From Planctomycetota bacterium (GTDB taxonomy: Bacteria; Planctomycetota; Brocadiia; SM23-32), in the NCBI GenBank assembly GCA_018400625.1, contig JAGYMJ010000606.1:1-9806 (forward strand): a DNA stretch of 9,806 bases, written 5' to 3'. Each line of letters starts with the position of its first letter. Within the stretch, counting starts at the first letter, position 1. A program made the translations under genes and the position numbers. The notes beneath the pieces were generated by a model. The model saw only the letters and a program-made list of their open reading frames with translations. It was not told the origin of the DNA and did no database searches. Positions 1 through 8,035 of this stretch are shown piece by piece.

Positions 1-28
1 CGGTAACGTGTTTCACTGAACATTTACT
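1..28 (+). repeat. Right end of a dispersed palindromic repeat (truncated by window start)
   Basis: Bases 1-19 (CGGTAACGTGTTTCACTGA) are identical to 8157-8175, the right arm of the complete element at 8060-8185. Both are followed by ACATTTAC, with two extra A residues in the complete copy. The rest of this copy lies outside the window. It is in the same orientation as the complete copy and ends about 40 bp upstream of the bioY start, so it could influence bioY transcription. Confidence 0.8.
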
Positions 29-67
29 AAACTTTTCACCAAAAACCAGCAGATTGGAGAAAACAGT

Positions 68-670
68 ATGGATGTATTGGGTTCAGCATTAAACAAGTAT
101 ATTTCCTGTCGCACAAAAGTTTTTAACTGGAAAGACTCTCTTTCCGTCCCCTCCAAGACAGCGCTTGCACTGGCAACAGCCCTGCTGATAGGGGCATGCG
201 CACAGATAAGGTTTCACCTTCCGGGCACTCCGGTCCCCGTTACCGGCCAGGTATTTGCCGTTTTACTTTGCGGTGCTTTACTCGGGACCGGATACGGCGC
301 TTTGAGCCTGGCATTTTATCTGGGGCTTGGTTATGCAGGGGTGCCGTTATTCACCGGATTCTCGGCCGGCAGCGCCGCACTGATTGGCGTTACCGGTGGA
401 TATTTAGTGGGTTTCTTACCCGCGGTCCTTTTCATAGGGTTTGCCGTCAAACAACAATCATTGAAAAGCCCGCTGAACCTCATACTGATCATGCTCGGTG
501 GAGTCGGTATAATCTATTACTTCGGCGCTATGCAGTTTGCCGCATTCACCGGCGCCGGATTATCCCAGACAATATCCCATGCTGTGCTGCCGTTCATCCT
601 GTTTGACATAGGAAAAGCCGTCGCAGCAGGGTCTTTAGCCTATGCTCTGCTTCCGGGTAACCCACAATAA
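68..670 (+). CDS. bioY: BioY, substrate-binding (S) component of a biotin ECF transporter
   Basis: This 200-residue, very hydrophobic membrane protein should bind biotin in the cytoplasmic membrane and import it with an ECF energizing module (BioM/BioN or EcfA/A'/T), none of which is encoded here. About five to six membrane segments are visible, roughly at residues 31-48, 60-88, 98-126, 136-153 and 168-195. Family signatures are the AQIRFHLPGTPVPVT block after the first helix (residues 45-59), the TGGYLVGF turn (109-116), and the C-terminal LPFILFDIGKA block (174-184) with D180 and K183 in the conserved DxxK position. Length matches the family, but about 28 polar residues precede the first helix, slightly more than usual. 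No closer in-frame ATG exists, and the start has a good Shine-Dalgarno sequence (GGAG at 56-59, 8 nt spacing). The stop overlaps the predicted fumarase start by 29 nt, suggesting an operon. No BirA box is visible in the short upstream region. Confidence 0.93.
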   Translation: MDVLGSALNKYISCRTKVFNWKDSLSVPSKTALALATALLIGACAQIRFHLPGTPVPVTGQVFAVLLCGALLGTGYGALSLAFYLGLGYAGVPLFTGFSAGSAALIGVTGGYLVGFLPAVLFIGFAVKQQSLKSPLNLILIMLGGVGIIYYFGAMQFAAFTGAGLSQTISHAVLPFILFDIGKAVAAGSLAYALLPGNPQ

Positions 671-2288
671 ATCGCTTCAGGCAGTGGTTAATATAAAATT
701 CGAAAATCAATATAATTTCCGAAAACTGCTCGACATCCCATCACCCGCTGATGAAGGCGCCGAAGATATGCTGGTTGTTCCACCCGGTATGATAAAAGCT
801 TTGGCTGCTCAAGCTTTTCGCGATGTTTCGTTTTATTTAAGAGCTTCCCACCTCGACGGATTAGCGGATGTCATCAAAGACCCCGACTCGAGCGAGAACG
901 AGCGTTATGTCTGCGGCGCACTCATCAAAAACGCCGTTATAGCTTCCGACCAGGTTCTGCCGATCTGTCAGGATACCGGAACAGCCACGGTCGTTGCCTG
1001 GAAAGGGGAGAACGTTCAAACAAACATAGACGATGAGGAGGAGATCAGCCGGGGCATCCAGGAAACATATACCAACTGCCATCTCCGCTATTCCCAGATG
1101 GCGCCATTGTCGATGTTTGAGGAAAAAAATACCGGCAATAATATGCCGGCGCAGATCGATATCAACGCGACGCAGGGTAACGGGTATCATTTTCTTTTCA
1201 TTGCAAAGGGCGCCGGTTCCTCCAACAAAACAGGTTTTTTCCAGAAGACCCGCGCCTTGCTTGTTCCCGAACGGCTCGAAGCATTTTTACGTGAAAAGAT
1301 AGGTGATATAGGGGCGGATGCCTGCCCACCCTACAATATTGCCGTAGTGATCGGCGGCACCTCGCCCGAAAGAAACCTTAAAATCCAGAAATTGGCCACT
1401 GCAGGCATCCTGGACGGGCTACCGACAACCGGTGATGAAAGCGGCCGCGCTTTCAGGGCCCCCTCATGGGAAAAGAAAGTGCTTCAAATCGCGTCGGAAA
1501 CAGGGATAGGCGCCCAGTTCGGCGGACGTCACCTGGCGCTCGCGGCAAGGGTTATACGGCTGCCCCGACACGGCGGTTCCTGCCCTGTATCCATCGGCAT
1601 TTCCTGCAGTGCGCACCGCAACATAATCGGTAAAATAAATAAGAGAGGCGTCTTTTTAGAAGAGTTGGACAAAAATCCATCCCGTTTGCTTCCCGCATTA
1701 AAAGGGTTCAAAAGTCCCGAAACCATATCTGTTGATATTGACCGTCCAATGGAGGAAATAACCAACCGGTTGAAAGGACTGCCGGTCGGCGCCCTTCTTC
1801 TGCTGAACGGACCCCTGATAGTGGCCCGTGATATGGCGCACGCAAGAATTTACAAGGATATACGCAGCGGCAAGGACATGCCGTCCTCTATGAAACAGCA
1901 CCCTGTCTGTTATGCCGGCCCGGCCAAATGTCCGGAAGGGTATCCCATCGGCAGCTTCGGCCCGACCACTTCCCAGCGCATGGACGGGTATGTAAGGCCT
2001 TTTATGGAATACGGCGCCTCATTGATAAGCTTAGGAAAAGGTTCCCGTTCTCCAGAAGTGAGCAAAGCCTGCCGTGAATACGGTGGTTTTTACCTTGGCA
2101 CTCTGGGAGGAGCAGCGGCGCTGATAGCCCGGGAACACATCACTTCTTGCGATACCATTGCGTTCCCGGAATTCGGAATGGAAGCCGTTTACCGGATTGA
2201 AGTAAAGAACCTTCCCGCGTTCATTTTGTGTAATGATAAGGGAGAGGATTTTTACCGAAATCTCCCCGCTACCAGCGCTCCACGTTGA
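642..2288 (+). CDS. fumA: Class I fumarate hydratase (iron-sulfur, FumA/FumB type)
   Basis: This 548-residue enzyme should interconvert fumarate and (S)-malate in the cytoplasm using an oxygen-labile 4Fe-4S cluster. It is collinear with E. coli FumA along its whole length. The three cluster cysteines are C109 (LPICQDTGTA), C228 (ACPPYNIA) and C322 (ISCSAHRNI); their spacings of 119 and 94 residues equal those in FumA (C105, C224, C318). Other landmarks are AKGAGSSNKT (188-197), VIGGTSPERNLK, GAQFGGRHLA, IRLPRHGGSCPV, HPVCYAGPAKCPEGYPIGSFGPTT, and GGFYLGTLGG near the C-terminus. The alpha and beta halves are fused in one chain, unlike two-subunit archaeal forms. The ATG at 642 overlaps bioY by 29 nt and has a weak AGGG 11 nt upstream. 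A GTG at 684, 13 nt after the bioY stop, would give 534 residues and is the main alternative start. Class I enzymes can also accept mesaconate or tartrate, but fumarate is the likeliest substrate. Confidence 0.95.
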   Translation: MLCFRVTHNKSLQAVVNIKFENQYNFRKLLDIPSPADEGAEDMLVVPPGMIKALAAQAFRDVSFYLRASHLDGLADVIKDPDSSENERYVCGALIKNAVIASDQVLPICQDTGTATVVAWKGENVQTNIDDEEEISRGIQETYTNCHLRYSQMAPLSMFEEKNTGNNMPAQIDINATQGNGYHFLFIAKGAGSSNKTGFFQKTRALLVPERLEAFLREKIGDIGADACPPYNIAVVIGGTSPERNLKIQKLATAGILDGLPTTGDESGRAFRAPSWEKKVLQIASETGIGAQFGGRHLALAARVIRLPRHGGSCPVSIGISCSAHRNIIGKINKRGVFLEELDKNPSRLLPALKGFKSPETISVDIDRPMEEITNRLKGLPVGALLLLNGPLIVARDMAHARIYKDIRSGKDMPSSMKQHPVCYAGPAKCPEGYPIGSFGPTTSQRMDGYVRPFMEYGASLISLGKGSRSPEVSKACREYGGFYLGTLGGAAALIAREHITSCDTIAFPEFGMEAVYRIEVKNLPAFILCNDKGEDFYRNLPATSAPR

Positions 2289-2407
2289 AACTGAACTGCC
2301 TGCATTGGAAATTTATCAATACCCGCCGCATAGCCAGGCGCTGGGAGCGGTTACACTCCATATCGCCCCTCTGGATAAACTCCAGGGACGTGATAAGCAA
2401 ATCATAT

Positions 2408-2428
2408 CCGGCGGATGGTGATCGCCGG
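2408..2428. terminator. Weak candidate hairpin between convergent fumarase and GH3 genes
   Basis: CCGGCG (2408-2413) and CGCCGG (2423-2428) form a 6-bp GC stem with a 9-nt loop, 120 bp past the fumarase stop and 8 bp from the GH3 stop. On the + strand it is followed only by TTTATGG, not a proper T-run, so intrinsic termination is uncertain. Its position between two convergent genes is the main support. Confidence 0.25.
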
Positions 2429-2435
2429 TTTATGG

Positions 2436-4586
2436 TTATACCTTATTCCCCCCCACGATGAGATTCTCACCATCCACGTCAAAGTCAGCACGCAGAACGT
2501 CGGCGCCGGTAAGTTCCTTGCTGCGGCGGTCCGGCTGCCGTCCGCCTATTGTCAAGAGAAACTTGCCCGGCTCAACTATACAGCGGCCCTTTTCATCCAC
2601 CATTGACATCATTATCGGCGTTATCTGAAACCGCACAGTCTTTTTCTCCGACGGCGCAAGCTGTACCCTTTTGATGCCGCATAATGAGTGTCTGGGGGTA
2701 TTCACGGAAGAATTCAGGTCATTTATATAAAGCTGAACCACCTCATCGCCGGCTATCTCACCAACATTTTCCACCTCCACACTCAAATTCAGCGTATCGC
2801 CGCTTTGAATCTTCCCCGTTTCAAGATGCAAATTGTTATAACTGAATGAAGTATAGCTGAGCCCATAACCAAACGGGTAAAGGGGCTCATCCTCCATGAA
2901 CCTGTAGGTTCTGCCTTCCATGCGATAATCGGTAAAATCGGGCAATTGATCAACCGATTTCACAAAAGTTATGGGCAGCCTTCCGCCCGGGGCAGCATCC
3001 CCAAACAAAACATCGGCAATCGCCTTCCCCCCTTGTTCACCCGGATACCACGTCTCAAGGATTGCCGGCAAATTGTCCTGTTCCCAGTTAAGGGATAGCG
3101 GGCTGCCGTTGAATAAAACCAGCACGACAGGCTTACCTGTGTCATGAAGGGCTTTGAGCAGCTCCAATTGCATGCCGGGCAAGGCGAGGTCCTGCCTATC
3201 GCCGATGACCCCCTCCCCTTCCAATTGGGGAGATATCCCCATGCATGCGATGACAACTTCCGCTCTTTCAGCAGCGATAAGGGCTTCCGTAAAGCCGCTC
3301 ATTTTATCCGAATTCAGAGCACAGCCTTGCGCATAGATGATATCCGTCTCACCGGACACTTTCTCTCTTATCCCTTCCAGCGCTGTGAAATATTTCGCGG
3401 GCGTACCCTTATAATTTCCGAGCAGCACGTCTTTATTGTCGGCATTCGGCCCGACAACGGCAATCCGGTCAAGCCCTTTGTTCAGCGGAAGCGTCGAGTC
3501 TTCATTTTTAAGAAGAACGAAAGATTCAGCGGCCATTTTATACGCCAACCGTATATGTTTTTCACAATTCACCGTCTCATACGGTAACTGTGCATACGCA
3601 ACATCCTGGGGTGGATCGAACATGCCGAGTCTGAACCGCGCCTCAAAAAGTTTACGCACGGAATTATCAACAACCTCTTCGGATATCTTTCCTTCTTCTA
3701 CGGCCGTTTTCAAATGCTCGTATGTCGATCCGCAGTTCAAATCACATCCGTTGTTGATCGCCAGCGCCGACGAATCTTCCGGGGTTTCGGTGACTTTATG
3801 GTTTTCGTGAAAATCTTTTACGGCCCCACAGTCCGAGACGACATATCCCTTAAATCCCCATTGTTCACGCAATATCTCTCCAATAAGCCGTTTATTCGCA
3901 CAGCAGGGAACACCGTTAACCCGGTTATAGGCGCCCATAACGGAAAAGGCCCCACCCTCTTTGACACAGGCTTCAAATGCGGGCAGATAAGTCTCCCACA
4001 GATCTTTGTCGCTGACCTGGGCGTCAAACTCGTTCCGTAAATGCTCCGGTCCGCTGTGCACGGCAAAATGTTTCGGAGTGGCCACAAGCTTCAGGTAATG
4101 GGGGTCATCACCCTGCAGACCTTTAACGAAAGCCACACCGAGACGACCTGTAAGAAAAGGGTCTTCGCCGTAAGTTTCCTGTCCGCGGCCCCATCGGGGG
4201 TCTCTGAAGATATTTACATTGGGTGTCCAGAACGTCAGCCCCTTGGACTTACCTCTGTCCTCATGTTTTACAAATTCATGGTGTTTGGCTCTGGCCTCAT
4301 CGGAAATTGCAGTGGCCGTTTCAAACATAAGTTCGCTGTCAAAAGTGGCGGCCATTCCGATCGCCTGAGGAAAGACCGTAGCAACCCCCGCCCTGGCGAC
4401 GCCGTGCAGGCATTCATTCCACCAGTTATATTCCCGGATACCCACACGCGGCAGGGCCGAAGAATAATTTAACGTTTGGGACAACTTCTCCTCAAGAGTT
4501 AATCTTGAGACCAAATCCTCAGCACGTTCCTTAGCTGAAAGGTCGGTATCCTTATAGGGAAATTTATCTTCTCCTTCTTCATTCAT
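2436..4586 (-). CDS. GH3 family beta-xylosidase / beta-glucosidase
   Basis: This 716-residue retaining glycosidase should remove terminal beta-linked xylose or glucose from oligosaccharides. The N-terminal (beta/alpha)8 domain (about 20-330) carries the xylosidase-type blocks YNWWNECLHGVARAGVATVF (53-72), FRDPRWGRGQETYGEDP (127-143), KHFAVHSGPE (172-181), SVMGAYNRVNG (215-225) and YVVSDCGA (248-255), where D252 is the expected nucleophile. The alpha/beta sandwich (about 350-550) contains SPQLEGEGVIGDRQDLALPG (452-471); E456 or E458 is the likely acid/base. A fibronectin-III-like domain follows (about 600-680, with ENVGEIAGDEVVQLY). Length and domain order are normal. No signal peptide or lipobox is visible, so it is probably cytoplasmic and acts on imported oligosaccharides. 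The start has GGAG (4595-4598, - strand) 8 nt upstream. It is divergent from the FAD oxidoreductase and convergent with the fumarase. The WWNE...HGVARAG block favours xylosidase, but sequence cannot settle specificity. Confidence 0.93.
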   Translation of the reverse strand: MNEEGEDKFPYKDTDLSAKERAEDLVSRLTLEEKLSQTLNYSSALPRVGIREYNWWNECLHGVARAGVATVFPQAIGMAATFDSELMFETATAISDEARAKHHEFVKHEDRGKSKGLTFWTPNVNIFRDPRWGRGQETYGEDPFLTGRLGVAFVKGLQGDDPHYLKLVATPKHFAVHSGPEHLRNEFDAQVSDKDLWETYLPAFEACVKEGGAFSVMGAYNRVNGVPCCANKRLIGEILREQWGFKGYVVSDCGAVKDFHENHKVTETPEDSSALAINNGCDLNCGSTYEHLKTAVEEGKISEEVVDNSVRKLFEARFRLGMFDPPQDVAYAQLPYETVNCEKHIRLAYKMAAESFVLLKNEDSTLPLNKGLDRIAVVGPNADNKDVLLGNYKGTPAKYFTALEGIREKVSGETDIIYAQGCALNSDKMSGFTEALIAAERAEVVIACMGISPQLEGEGVIGDRQDLALPGMQLELLKALHDTGKPVVLVLFNGSPLSLNWEQDNLPAILETWYPGEQGGKAIADVLFGDAAPGGRLPITFVKSVDQLPDFTDYRMEGRTYRFMEDEPLYPFGYGLSYTSFSYNNLHLETGKIQSGDTLNLSVEVENVGEIAGDEVVQLYINDLNSSVNTPRHSLCGIKRVQLAPSEKKTVRFQITPIMMSMVDEKGRCIVEPGKFLLTIGGRQPDRRSKELTGADVLRADFDVDGENLIVGGNKV

Positions 4587-4648
4587 TAAAATATCTCCAG
4601 AATATGAAATGGTAAAATTGGCAATAAAACAATCCGAGAGTGCAAAGT

Positions 4649-4677
4649 ATTATGGGCTAAAAAACAGGCGATTGCAA
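4649..4677 (-). promoter_or_regulatory. Candidate sigma70-type promoter of the GH3 gene
   Basis: Reading the - strand, TTGCAA (4677-4672) is separated by exactly 17 nt from CATAAT (4654-4649), a five-of-six match to the -10 consensus. A transcript would start near 4642, about 55 nt before the GH3 start codon at 4586. This is pattern-based only; the -35 box matches four of six positions. Confidence 0.45.
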
Positions 4678-4856
4678 ATACAGGTAAGATACAGTTGAGA
4701 CAACTTCCAATATACTTACAGTCCGCGACGACCTTGCCTTTTGCTGAATTATCATCTTTCAAGAGAGGTCATCGATTTTTGGGGGCACAGGTGCTGGTTG
4801 GATCATGTGCCAAATGAAAGTGCCCTACGTGGTGATACATCGCAAAAAATATTCAT

Positions 4857-4885
4857 TTGCAACTTTTGCTTATGATGCGTATTCT
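4857..4885 (+). promoter_or_regulatory. Candidate promoter of the FAD oxidoreductase gene
   Basis: TTGCAA (4857-4862) and TATTCT (4880-4885) are 17 nt apart. The same -35 hexamer and spacing occur in the divergent GH3 promoter candidate. The -10 box matches only four of six consensus bases, so support is modest. Transcription would begin near 4892, inside the near-palindrome at 4891-4904, and would read through the repeat end at 4917-4934 before the start codon at 4970. Confidence 0.3.
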
Positions 4886-4890
4886 ATCCA

Positions 4891-4904
4891 TATTCAGCTA
4901 AATA
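4891..4904. promoter_or_regulatory. Near-palindrome at the predicted start of FAD-gene transcription (possible operator)
   Basis: TATTCAGCTAAATA matches its own reverse complement at 12 of 14 positions. It sits where the transcript from the 4857-4885 promoter candidate would begin, a typical place for repressor binding. No second copy was noticed, and short palindromes of this quality occur by chance. Confidence 0.2.
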
Positions 4905-4916
4905 CCTCGTACATAT

Positions 4917-4934
4917 TCACTGAGGACTTACAAT
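4917..4934 (-). repeat. Solitary left end of the dispersed palindromic repeat, inverted
   Basis: On the - strand this reads GTAAGTCCTCAGTGAATA. That combines the outer edge of the left end at 9756-9806 (GTAAGTCCTCAGT) with AGTCCTCAGTGAATA of the complete copy (8062-8076). The inner ACGTT, the stem arms and the Shine-Dalgarno/ATG loop are absent on the GH3 side, so this is either a remnant or a target-site-like sequence. It lies 35 bp upstream of the FAD oxidoreductase start, within its predicted 5' leader. Confidence 0.6.
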
Positions 4935-4969
4935 ACCTCTTCTCGTCTCAGTTATTCTGGTGAAACGTT

Positions 4970-7936
4970 ATGGACAAGAATTGTGAAGATGAAGGATATT
5001 GCGCCGCCGGTAAGCAAGAAACACCTGTCATTGCTGAAGTCGATACGCTTGTGCTGGGCGGAACGACCTGGGGCGTAGCATCTGCTGTGGCGGCACGCCG
5101 GGCCGGAGCAAGGGTGTTTCTGGCGACACATCGGAGCTATCTCGGCGGGGATATGTGCGCGCCGCTTCGCCTGGAACTGGAGGAAAATCAGCCCCCTTCA
5201 GGTGAAATCGGCCGTAAAATATTCCCGGGCAAACAACGTGAAACGACCCCTTTGCACGTGAAAAAAGTGCTGGATAAGGCGCTGATTGATGCTCAGGTCG
5301 GTTTCGTTTTTCAAGCGTATGTCACTGATGCCATCCATGATTTTGAGGACCGTCTCTGCGGCGCGATCCTTGCCGGTCGCTTCGGACGCCGGGCGGTGCA
5401 GGCTCAAAACATTATCGATGCCACCGAGCGAGCGAGTTTTGCACGTCAGACGGGCGCTGAAACCCGGAGTTGGCCGAAAGGACCGGTGAATTTCCATCGA
5501 CGGACCATCATCCCGGACAATCAAAACAGCCACCGCTGCATGGAGCATACGGTTCCGATTGACATCCCTGACGGCGGGCATGGCGCGCTGTGTGAGGCGG
5601 AAAAGATCGCTCGTGAAGCGACGTTTGCTCCCGGCCAGATGCGTGGTGCCGATACACTGTTCTTCGTGCCGCCGGATCCCGTTATTTGCCGGGGCGAACG
5701 CCCTAAATGGGACACTGATGAGACCGAACATGTGGACTATTTTCGCCCCGCCGGCACGGAGCGTCTGTACGTCATCAGCGGATGTGCTGGAATTCCGCGG
5801 GAAAATATGCGCGAACTCCTCGCGCCCACAGCACTCCTGCCGTTGGCCGAAGCCGTGGGACGCCATGCGGCCCAAAGCGCTCGCCATATCGCCCCCGCCA
5901 CCCCCAAGATCGCGCTTGAATCTCACAAGGAAGATATCGCATCTTCGGCTGATGAATACGTAGAGGGAGCTCATGTATCTCGAGTAGGCGGGAGCAAAAC
6001 ATTGCTCTGGAGGACTTCAGTGCCGGAGCCGGGTGGATGCTATGATGTCGTGGTTGTCGGTGGCGGAACCGCCGGTGCTGCTGCGGCTCTTGCTTCGGCC
6101 CGAGATGGTCGATCGGTGCTGGTGATTGAGTCCCAGGCGGCTTTGGGCGGGGTCGGAACTTTGGGTTTGATTTCTCATCCCTACCATGGACTCAAGATCG
6201 GTTTCGCCGCCGAGGTCCCCTTCCCCGGACATAACGGTGATGAGGGGAAAACGATTGAAGATAAGATGGATTGGCTGCGTCGGCAGCTGCGGGACGCCGA
6301 AGCCGAAATATGGTACGATAGCACCTGCATCGGCGTCCACCAGGACAAGGCAGCTCTACACGGTGTTGTTGCAGCGACACCCCGGGGGAGGTATCTGGTA
6401 GAAGCGGGGGTCACGATTGATGCGACGGGCAGCGGCGACGTGGCCGTATTGGCCGGCGCCGAATATATGCACGGCGCAACAGAAGACGGCGATATCGCGC
6501 TGCAGGGCGTCGGGCTGCCGGTTCGCCCCCTGGATAAAAATTACGTCAATACAGACTATTTACTAACCGACGAATGCGATCTGATCGACTGTTGGCGTAC
6601 ATACGCCGGTACTCGGCTGGTGATGAAGGAGGACGCTTATGATTGTGGGCCCCTGATACAAAGCCGTGAACGGCGCCGCGTCCGGGGCGAACATGTGCTG
6701 AGCTATCTCGACCAGATCATTGGGCGCAAATATCCCGACAGTATTGCCGTTTCGTCCAGCGATTATGACTCCCACGGTTATCCCAATGAATTGTTTTTTG
6801 CGCTCTTACCCCATGATGAGCAGACACGGAGGCGGAATCACCCGGCCCCGGGCGGGGTTTGTTATACACCCTATCGGTCTCTGCTGCCCCGTGGACTGGA
6901 TGGAATTCTTGCAGCGGGATTGGGGATCAGTATGCGGCGTGATGCGACATCGATGGTGCGCATGCAGTATGATCTGCTCAATCAGGGTTATGCGGCGGGA
7001 CTGGCGGCATCGATGGCCGTTAAACAAGAGGTCTCGCCTCGAAATGTCGATGTCGGTGAACTGCAGCGTCGCCTGATCAGAATGGGAGCGCTGCCGGCGG
7101 CGGTGCTGAAGCATGAGGGAAACGTTCCCTTCGATGTTACGGCGATCCGGGCGGCGACGCGTTATCTGGCCGGACTTAAAACCAAAAATGCGGAGATACT
7201 GGATCAGCACCCTGTCATTGATGAGCTGCCGGACGAGATTCGGAACATATGGGAGAGCCGCCATAAGAAATTTTCTAAACCGCACTATGACAGGAGTGCC
7301 CGGGCCCTGGCCATCATCATGGCGCATGGGCGCGAAGCTTTACCGGAACTGCGCCGTGCGTACCAAAAATCCGAGGGTGATTCACGCCTGTATTGTGCTC
7401 AAATAATGTGCGTGCTCGGTGAACCGACCGCTGTTCCGGAGCTGATACGGCATTTGGAGAGAGTCCAATGGGACGAAAAGATTTTTCAGGGGCGTATGGC
7501 GGAGTATGCTCATCTGCCCACCCCGATTGATGCTCTGGTTTTGGCGTTGGGCTGCTCCCGCGATCGACGGGTTGTTCCGGTGCTGGCCGAAGCCATAAAT
7601 ACCTTGCATTCGGGCATTACATTGTCTCACCATCGGGCTGTCGCGCTGGCCGCGGAGAGGATGAGAGAGAAGGATTGGGCCAAACCGCTGGCCGACCTGC
7701 TGAAACGGCCCCAAATGTGCGGGCATACGATGACATCACTCGAACCGCTCTATAACTTTCCGGTTGAACGGCGGCGGCGTGAGGCGGCTCTGCGCGAGAT
7801 TACCCTTGCCCGCGCGCTGGTTCGGTGCGGGGACTACCGGGGTCTCGGTCGAACAATTATGGAGTCCTATTGCCGTGATTGGCGGGCACTTTTGGCGCGG
7901 CATGCCAGGTATGTTTTGGCGGAGAATGAAACGTAA
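4970..7936 (+). CDS. FAD-dependent oxidoreductase with duplicated flavin-binding unit and HEAT-like C-terminus
   Basis: This 988-residue protein resembles the FAD_oxidored type (Pfam PF12831) common in polysaccharide-degrading bacteria; its substrate is unknown. Unit 1 spans about 24-308 and unit 2 about 356-690. They share a dinucleotide-binding strand (VDTLVLGGTTWG at 24-35; YDVVVVGGGTAG at 358-369), an LGG motif (58-60; 392-394), an IDAT...GAE segment (149-163; 483-498) and a closing helix (ERLYVISGCAGIPRENM at 264-280; DGILAAGLGISMRRDATSM at 644-662). Unit 2 has the full GxGxxG (G364, G366, G369) and the ribose-binding acid E387. Unit 1 has GGTTWG and T53 in place of the acid, so it may bind FAD poorly or only be structural. 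Residues about 770-985 form alpha-helical HEAT-like repeats (for example ALPELRRAYQK and AVPELIRHLE). No signal peptide is seen. The start has a moderate Shine-Dalgarno sequence (GGTGA, 4959-4963, 6 nt spacing). It is transcribed toward the sulfatase but separated from it by 391 bp with a repeat element. Confidence 0.85.
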   Translation: MDKNCEDEGYCAAGKQETPVIAEVDTLVLGGTTWGVASAVAARRAGARVFLATHRSYLGGDMCAPLRLELEENQPPSGEIGRKIFPGKQRETTPLHVKKVLDKALIDAQVGFVFQAYVTDAIHDFEDRLCGAILAGRFGRRAVQAQNIIDATERASFARQTGAETRSWPKGPVNFHRRTIIPDNQNSHRCMEHTVPIDIPDGGHGALCEAEKIAREATFAPGQMRGADTLFFVPPDPVICRGERPKWDTDETEHVDYFRPAGTERLYVISGCAGIPRENMRELLAPTALLPLAEAVGRHAAQSARHIAPATPKIALESHKEDIASSADEYVEGAHVSRVGGSKTLLWRTSVPEPGGCYDVVVVGGGTAGAAAALASARDGRSVLVIESQAALGGVGTLGLISHPYHGLKIGFAAEVPFPGHNGDEGKTIEDKMDWLRRQLRDAEAEIWYDSTCIGVHQDKAALHGVVAATPRGRYLVEAGVTIDATGSGDVAVLAGAEYMHGATEDGDIALQGVGLPVRPLDKNYVNTDYLLTDECDLIDCWRTYAGTRLVMKEDAYDCGPLIQSRERRRVRGEHVLSYLDQIIGRKYPDSIAVSSSDYDSHGYPNELFFALLPHDEQTRRRNHPAPGGVCYTPYRSLLPRGLDGILAAGLGISMRRDATSMVRMQYDLLNQGYAAGLAASMAVKQEVSPRNVDVGELQRRLIRMGALPAAVLKHEGNVPFDVTAIRAATRYLAGLKTKNAEILDQHPVIDELPDEIRNIWESRHKKFSKPHYDRSARALAIIMAHGREALPELRRAYQKSEGDSRLYCAQIMCVLGEPTAVPELIRHLERVQWDEKIFQGRMAEYAHLPTPIDALVLALGCSRDRRVVPVLAEAINTLHSGITLSHHRAVALAAERMREKDWAKPLADLLKRPQMCGHTMTSLEPLYNFPVERRRREAALREITLARALVRCGDYRGLGRTIMESYCRDWRALLARHARYVLAENET

Positions 7937-7998
7937 AATTCCCTCCTTTATCTGTTCGAAATGGACAATTATGAAAATTTATTTGCACTGTTACGGAC

Positions 7999-8028
7999 TT
8001 GCTAAATACGCCCGAATAGTTTTATAAT
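7999..8028 (+). promoter_or_regulatory. Candidate promoter reading into the repeat element
   Basis: TTGCTA (7999-8004) and a perfect -10 box TATAAT (8023-8028) are 18 nt apart. A transcript would start near 8035, run through the whole element including its mini-ORF, and continue toward the sulfatase start at 8328. The -35 box matches four of six positions. This AT-rich DNA may also match by chance. Confidence 0.35.
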
Positions 8029-8035
8029 TCTGTAG

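Larger units (their letters stand above)
4587..4969. other. Divergent intergenic region (383 bp) between GH3 and FAD oxidoreductase
   Basis: No credible gene is seen. The region holds a candidate promoter for each flanking gene, a near-palindrome at 4891-4904 and a solitary repeat end at 4917-4934, each listed separately. The middle (4783-4825) has GGCACA (4784-4789), which can pair with TGTGCC (4806-4811). The overlapping GGGCAC (4783-4788) can instead pair with GTGCCC (4820-4825). These are short competing hairpins of unknown meaning. No regulator is encoded between the two genes. Confidence 0.6.

Noticed and set aside
3144..4472. Several + strand open frames of 100-147 codons
   Set aside because: All are antisense to the GH3 gene, whose catalytic motifs run continuously through the interval.
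4970..5080. GGTTWG in place of GxGxxG taken as proof of a dead N-terminal domain
   Set aside because: GGTxxG variants are common in this oxidoreductase type; only together with the lost ribose-binding acid does it suggest weakened FAD binding, so loss of function is not claimed.
5198..5974. 258-codon open frame on the - strand
   Set aside because: It lies wholly inside the FAD oxidoreductase coding region, which has clear domain motifs, and its own translation shows no family signature; it reflects GC-rich antisense openness.
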